A stretch of 64,000 nucleotides of DNA from Antilocapra americana (taxonomy: Eukaryota > Chordata > Mammalia > Artiodactyla > Antilocapridae), in assembly GCA_007570785.1 (NCBI GenBank), contig ML662442.1, positions 61,542,217 to 61,606,216 of the forward strand, given 5' to 3'. This document shows positions 59,791-64,000 of the stretch, in pieces; position 1 is the first letter of the stretch; each line of letters starts with the position of its first letter. Made by a program: the position numbers and the translations under genes. The notes beneath the pieces are model-generated. The model was not told the origin of the DNA. It saw nothing but the letters and a program-made list of their open reading frames with translations, and ran no database searches.

Positions 59791-60229
59791 AAGTTACTGA
59801 AGACAGATAATGATAATTAGGACGATCTTAGTTAGGCTGTATTTTAAGTGCTCACACATGAAGGATACAAATAACTACTCCATGGGACATAGATACACCC
59901 TCACTCTGCTCTCAAAGGAGTGTATCTAACTTTTTGGTATTTCACAAAGACACTTCTAATAAGTCAGTGTCATAAATTGTTTCAATTGCCCCCCTGCAAA
60001 ATTCTGAATAGAACATGGAATGGGAAAATGAACAGAAAAGATGGGTACATATATATGTATATATGACTTTGAGTGTGTGGTCCCATGTGAATGCACCATA
60101 TACACGGTTAACATTGGAAAGTAAAAGAAGCAATTTCAAGACAGGAAATGGTAATCTAAGATTGGAAATATCCCAATATGTATATTTTAAACTGTCTTTT
60201 CATTGCTGTTGTTTTGTAATCTTTCTAAA
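59791..60229. other. Intronic DNA with a short TA repeat
   Basis: A TACATATATATGTATATATG run lies at about 60046-60065. Nothing else recognised. Confidence 0.45.
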
Positions 60230-60564
60230 TTTTATTTATTAATTTATTTTTGTCTCTGCTGGGTCTTTGTTGCTGCACAGGCTTTGCTCTAGTTGTGGAG
60301 ATTGGAGGCTACCTTCTAGTTGCAGTGCACAGGTTTCTCATTGCCATGGCTTCTCCTGCTGGGGAGCACAGGCTCTCAGGGCACACAGGCCTCAGAGTTG
60401 AGGCGCTTGGGCTCAGCAGCTGCAGCTCCCTGATCCAGAGCACAGGCTCGATAGGTCTGGCGCACAGGTTTAGTTGCTCTGTGGCCCCTGGAATCTTCCT
60501 AGATCAGGGGTCAAACCTGTGTCTCCTGCATTGGCAGGCAGATTCTTAACCACTGAGCCAGGAG
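60230..60564 (-). repeat. CHR-type SINE, nearly full length
   Basis: The plus strand is the reverse of the CHR SINE: a TTTATTTATTAATTTATTTT tail, GGGTCTTTGTTGCTGCACAG, GGCTTCTCCTGCTGGGGAGC, ACAGGCTCTCAGGGCACACA and a tRNA-like head with GGGGTCAAACCTGTGTCTCC, TGCATTGGCAGGCAGATTCT and TAACCACTGAGCCA. It is markedly GC-richer than its surroundings. The open frame at 60250-60549 translates it. Confidence 0.9.
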
Positions 60565-61241
60565 CAAAGTCTTCCAATATATTTTTAGTTAGTATTTCGA
60601 AGTAAAAGAAAAGTACACAATAGCACACCAAAAGTTCTGGTTAAAAACTGTGTACTAAGACTGCTAGTCAACCAACTCAATTTGTTCCTAGTGTTCACAT
60701 ATTATTTTCAGAATATTTCATCCAATGACGTTATGCTTAAATACAACTTCAAGGCTTAGGCCTTAAACTTCATTCCTTGACTTTACATCATACACCTCTA
60801 TGTCAATTCACATTTTGCTGTGCAGTACATAATATATCAGTCAGGCACTGATTCCATATTTAATACATCTATAAACAAAATAGGATAAAGCACTGTAACA
60901 CAAAATGCTAGAAATGGTTTACACAAAACATACACAAATAAACATGTCCTTTTCTTCCATTACTTAAAGTTTACTGCTTGATGTTATACATTCGAATCTC
61001 CTGGGAGACTTGAAATAAGCATCTATGCCCTGGCCTGAACTCAAATCAATTATAACAAGAGTTTCTGAGGATGTGGCAATGGTCCTTTATAAAGAATCCC
61101 CATTTATACTAAAATGTAGACAGCTTTAAAAACATGAATTCAATAATTGTTTTAAAGCATTCCCTAAATGTTACTTGAAATTATCTTCTCTTCTAGACCT
61201 AGTACCCTTATATTCCATTATGCTAATAGTAATCCAACATT
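60565..61241. other. Intronic DNA with a MER5-like fragment
   Basis: Mostly unique AT-rich sequence. The MER5-like stretch is listed separately. Confidence 0.4.
60975..61090. repeat. Possible MER5-type hAT MITE fragment
   Basis: TCGAATCTCCTGGGAGACTT, GCATCTATGCCCTGGCCTGA and AGAGTTTCTGAGGATGTGGC resemble MER5A (gaatcacctggggagctt, gatgcctgggccccac, agaatctctggggatggggc). Confidence 0.5.
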
Positions 61242-61442
61242 GGGGCTTCCCAGGTGGCTCAGTGGTAAAGAATCTGCCTGCCAATAGAGGAGACAGGTTT
61301 TCCTTGGGTTGGGAAAATCCCCTGGAGGAGGAAATGGCAACCCATTTTAGTATCCTTGCCGGGGAAATCCCATGGACGGAGGAGCATGGAAGGCTACAGT
61401 CCACAGGGTTGTAAACAGTTGGACATGACTAAGCAATGAAAA
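61242..61442 (+). repeat. Bov-tA SINE
   Basis: GGGGCTTCCCAGGTGGCTCA, GGTAAAGAATCTGCCTGCCA, CCCCTGGAGGAGGAAATGGC and GTTGGACATGACTAAGCAAT. The B-box region is damaged (GACAGGTTTTCCTTGGG). Confidence 0.93.
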
Positions 61443-62159
61443 CAGTACAACAGTACAAATTAGTAAAGCAATTATATACTAAATACATGTCCAAGAACAA
61501 TGATCAAGAAGGTGGGGTTTTTCACCACTCAGTTGTTCCTGTGTTGGTGGTCACTCCAAGTTCATTTATGAGACAACGTTTGTGCAGACTTATGGGAACC
61601 TCTTGGTCTCAGCACAAAAACTCTCTCTTCAGTAGCAAAAATATTTCTACTGCATGTATGATTACCTTTTATCATATTTCAATTAATTGTATTTTATTAT
61701 GTTACCTGCTACATAAAAAGGACAGAAAACAGCCACAGAAACAAAGAAGTCCCTATCTTCCAATTTTCCAGGACCTTTCCAGAGTACATTTTAATATTAA
61801 TTTCACACATTGCTTCATATCATTTTCCTTCTTTTATTGATAAAGACAGAAAAGCAGACATATTCTTATAATTCTCTTCCACTCCAAATTCACTTGCATC
61901 ATTCTCAGTAATTGTTGCTGTATTTCTCAATAAGGGGCATATTTCTCTGATGGCACAGGCCCTTTGCATATTTCTCCTCATCTTTGATGTGTACTCACTG
62001 GAGTAATTCTTCATGCAGTCCTTGGAACCCTTCTGTTCCTTAATCATACCTACTATTGTGAGCTCATCTAGTTTTCATGGTTTCAAGTTATCATCTACAT
62101 TCTGAAGACTCTAGTATGTAGTCCTCTCCCCTAAGTATCAGAGTTGGAAAACCTACATG
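61443..62159. other. Intronic DNA, no recognised element
   Basis: About 720 bp. The 134-codon open frame at 61436-61840 starts in the SINE tail and has no recognised domain. Confidence 0.4.
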
Positions 62160-62912
62160 GAAAACATGTAGGTATTTCAAATTCAACATCTCTTAAACCT
62201 AACGTGTGTTCTTCTCCAAGTATCTGCCCTGCCCACATTCATCATTATCTCAGTTCATCCTTCCAAGTACTCAGGACAAAACACTTGACACCACAAATCC
62301 AATCTGTCACCCAGTCCCACTAACCCTAATATTTAAATACCTCCTTTGACCATATTCTGGTCCCAAGTCACAATCTTCTCTCACTTAGGTTATCACATCA
62401 GGCTCCTAACTGGTCTCTCTGTTTCTACTCTTGCTCCATCCCAGTGTCCACTCTTCACATCATTTAGTCAGTTTGACTCCATCAAGACACAAGTTAAATC
62501 ACATCATTCCACTTAAAACCTTGCAAAGTCCTCTTGATAGCTTATTCAATCACCATTACTGCTGCGACTTCATCTCCTGCTACAACCCTTCACACTCACT
62601 CTTCTTAGGACCAAATGTGGAGATGCTCCTCCTGCAGAGACTTCCCACTGGCTAATCCCTCTGCCTGGAATGCTTTCCCCCTGGATATCTGCATGGCTTG
62701 CTCTGTCACAGCCTTTTAGGTCTTCTCCAGAGCATTCAGAAGCACTGTATATTTTACATCTAACTTTTTACTATCAGTCTTCTCATCAAAACATAAGCTC
62801 CTTGACAGTCTAAAGAAACTTCACCTACTTTGTTCATGAATTTAACCCACGTGCCTGGAAGAATATCCAGCATACATTAAATGACTATTTGTAAAGTGAA
62901 TGAATGAACAAG
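62160..62912 (+). repeat. L2 LINE, long 3' fragment
   Basis: One of the longest L2 pieces here, in consensus order: TTCAACATCTCTTAAACCTA, ACAAATCCAATCTGTCACCC, GGCTCCTAACTGGTCTCTCT, CCCTCTGCCTGGAATGCTTT, GGATATCTGCATGGCTTGCT, AAACATAAGCTCCTTGACAG and the end AAAGTGAATGAATGAA. The L2 3' end appears complete. No usable frame remains. Confidence 0.85.
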
Positions 62913-63892
62913 CTGGTAAGTAATAGGTGGGTCACTAGAACTGGCTGCATTATCTTCATCATAGTACTTCAGTGTTACCTAAAACCTTAAGGAAAGTCAA
63001 AGGGGATCTGAAAGTGATCAACTTCATAAAACATGAGGAAGCCAAAAAAGTAGAATCAAAGTGACTTACTAGACAAAGAAAATATACCTAGCTCCAAAAT
63101 AAATGGAAAAAATGTCCTAATTAACATGGAAGGTCAACTAAAATGAGAACTAGACAAAATTTTCATTCACTCTACCGACTTTAATCAACTTCAGAACTGT
63201 TATAAGCATATAAATCAAGTTGCATTTTAAATACATTAAAACTCTTCCTTTCTTAATGTGAAAAAGAAGACTTGTTCTTTGCTCTGTTTAACTCCAAAAC
63301 AGTCAAGAAATATGTTTTAGATTTAATCTGTGGATATAGTATGTTTTTAGGATCTGAGGCATCACAATATTTACAGAAATACAACAAATTAACTACACAT
63401 ATCGAAGTGAAAGCTAAATTTTCAATAAGTATGAACTATAAGTTACTTTCATTTATATATATATATATTATTACATTTACACAATAGAGAATAAATATAG
63501 TAAACATAAATAAATAAAGTAAACATAAGCTGTGCTGCGCTTCTGGACAAGACTGAGTAATTCCCACTGAAGCAACCTTCTCAAAGATAACAATTATAAA
63601 ATATAAAATTTGGGGTATTTATTTCAGCATTAAGTATAATAAAAAAAAAGAAGGAAAGATATATATATATACCTAGCATTGTGGAAATATTTTAAAATGT
63701 TTATCACTTTCACATGATAAAGAGTCTTTATATGTTACCCATCCCCAAAATATCTTGCAACATGAGGACATACAGATAATATATTAGGCAACAAGAAAAA
63801 AAAAATCTTTTATCCTATACAGTCATTACCTCATCATGTAAACATACATACACATACTCAGAGATGAACACATAAAGACTATACTAACACAA
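62913..63892. other. Intronic DNA with short TA repeats
   Basis: AT-rich unique sequence. Short TA runs lie at about 63456-63470 and 63658-63672. Nothing else recognised. Confidence 0.45.
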
Positions 63893-64000
63893 CATTGCTT
63901 AGCCGCTAAGGCATGTCCAATTTTTTGCAACCCCATCCAGGTGCTAGTGGAAAAGTACCTGCCTGCCAATGCAGGAGATCTAAGATACATGGATTAGATC
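63893..64000. repeat. Chimeric Bov-tA SINE fragments, cut by the window edge
   Basis: 63895-63937 (GCTTAGCCGCTAAGGCATGT, CCAATTTTTTGCAACCCCAT) is a reverse-strand SINE 3' tail. It runs directly into 63938-64000 (CCAGGTGCTAGTGGAAAAGT, CTGCCTGCCAATGCAGGAGA), a forward-strand SINE head. The right part continues outside the window. Confidence 0.75.

Larger units (their letters stand above)
5708..64000 (-). other. PTPRK: Part of the long PTPRK intron upstream of the MAM exon
   Basis: On the minus strand this precedes the acceptor at 5708. The stretch just before the exon is AT-rich, with a weak pyrimidine tract ending TTTCAG. The preceding exon should encode the start of the MAM domain (around DYHQDLYDDFEW). 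I saw no such reading frame to 64000, so the intron seems to exceed 58 kb. PTPRK is known to be a very large gene with long 5' introns. Confidence 0.8.

Noticed and set aside
60250..60549. 99-codon GC-rich frame as an exon
   Set aside because: It lies inside a CHR-type SINE in reverse; the composition comes from the SINE.
61436..61840. 134-codon open frame as a gene
   Set aside because: It begins in the tail of a Bov-tA SINE and runs into AT-rich intron with no recognisable motif.
1..64000. Endogenous retrovirus or processed pseudogene
   Set aside because: I found no LTR pair, primer-binding site, retroviral frame, or intronless copy of a recognisable gene with a poly(A) tail.

Overview
The window is nuclear DNA from a ruminant, most likely cattle or a close bovid. 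Bov-tA and Bov-A2 SINEs, BovB (RTE-type) LINEs, a ruminant mariner MITE and CHR-type SINEs occur throughout. These families together are diagnostic of ruminants, but they do not separate cattle from buffalo, sheep or goat. The DNA is AT-rich, has long gene-free stretches, and shows no operons, tRNA or rRNA genes, CRISPR arrays or other prokaryotic features.

One host protein-coding segment can be supported: a 272-bp exon on the minus strand at 5436-5707. It encodes 90 complete codons of a MAM domain that I recognise as receptor-type protein tyrosine phosphatase kappa (PTPRK). Both splice sites are present. The gene reads right to left, so 1-5435 is the start of the downstream intron and 5708-64000 is part of a very long upstream intron (more than 58 kb here). 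I found neither neighbouring exon.

The rest is intron filled with transposable elements. 1-8.2 kb has the exon, a Bov-tA, an L1 3' end, MIRs and a rearranged BovB. 9.8-16.8 kb has an ancient L1, a hAT-like relic, a long L2 piece, an L1 3' UTR and SINEs. 17.5-28.2 kb has a Bov-tA dimer with perfect 12-bp target duplications, an L2 relic and Bov-A2 copies. 28.2-31.2 kb is a dense SINE cluster containing a mariner MITE hairpin that resembles the bovine miR-2284/2285 family. 33.5-37.9 kb has a younger L1 (ORF2 C-terminus and G-rich 3' UTR), an L2, an old L1 and a SINE dimer. 40.7-46.6 kb has an L2 split by a SINE, more SINEs and a BovB with a CCAAT-rich internal expansion. 49.3-53.5 kb has several SINEs in alternating orientation. 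55.6-64 kb has Bov-A2, Bov-tA and CHR SINEs, L1 and L2 fragments and a chimeric SINE at the right edge.

Almost every open reading frame longer than 60 codons is a repeat translation or chance. I see no new gene system. The points most worth a second look are the palindromic MITE hairpin inside a PTPRK intron, the BovB rearrangements and the inverted SINE pairs. Repeat family names come from recognition of consensus features by eye, not from a database search. Boundaries are approximate unless target-site duplications are quoted.
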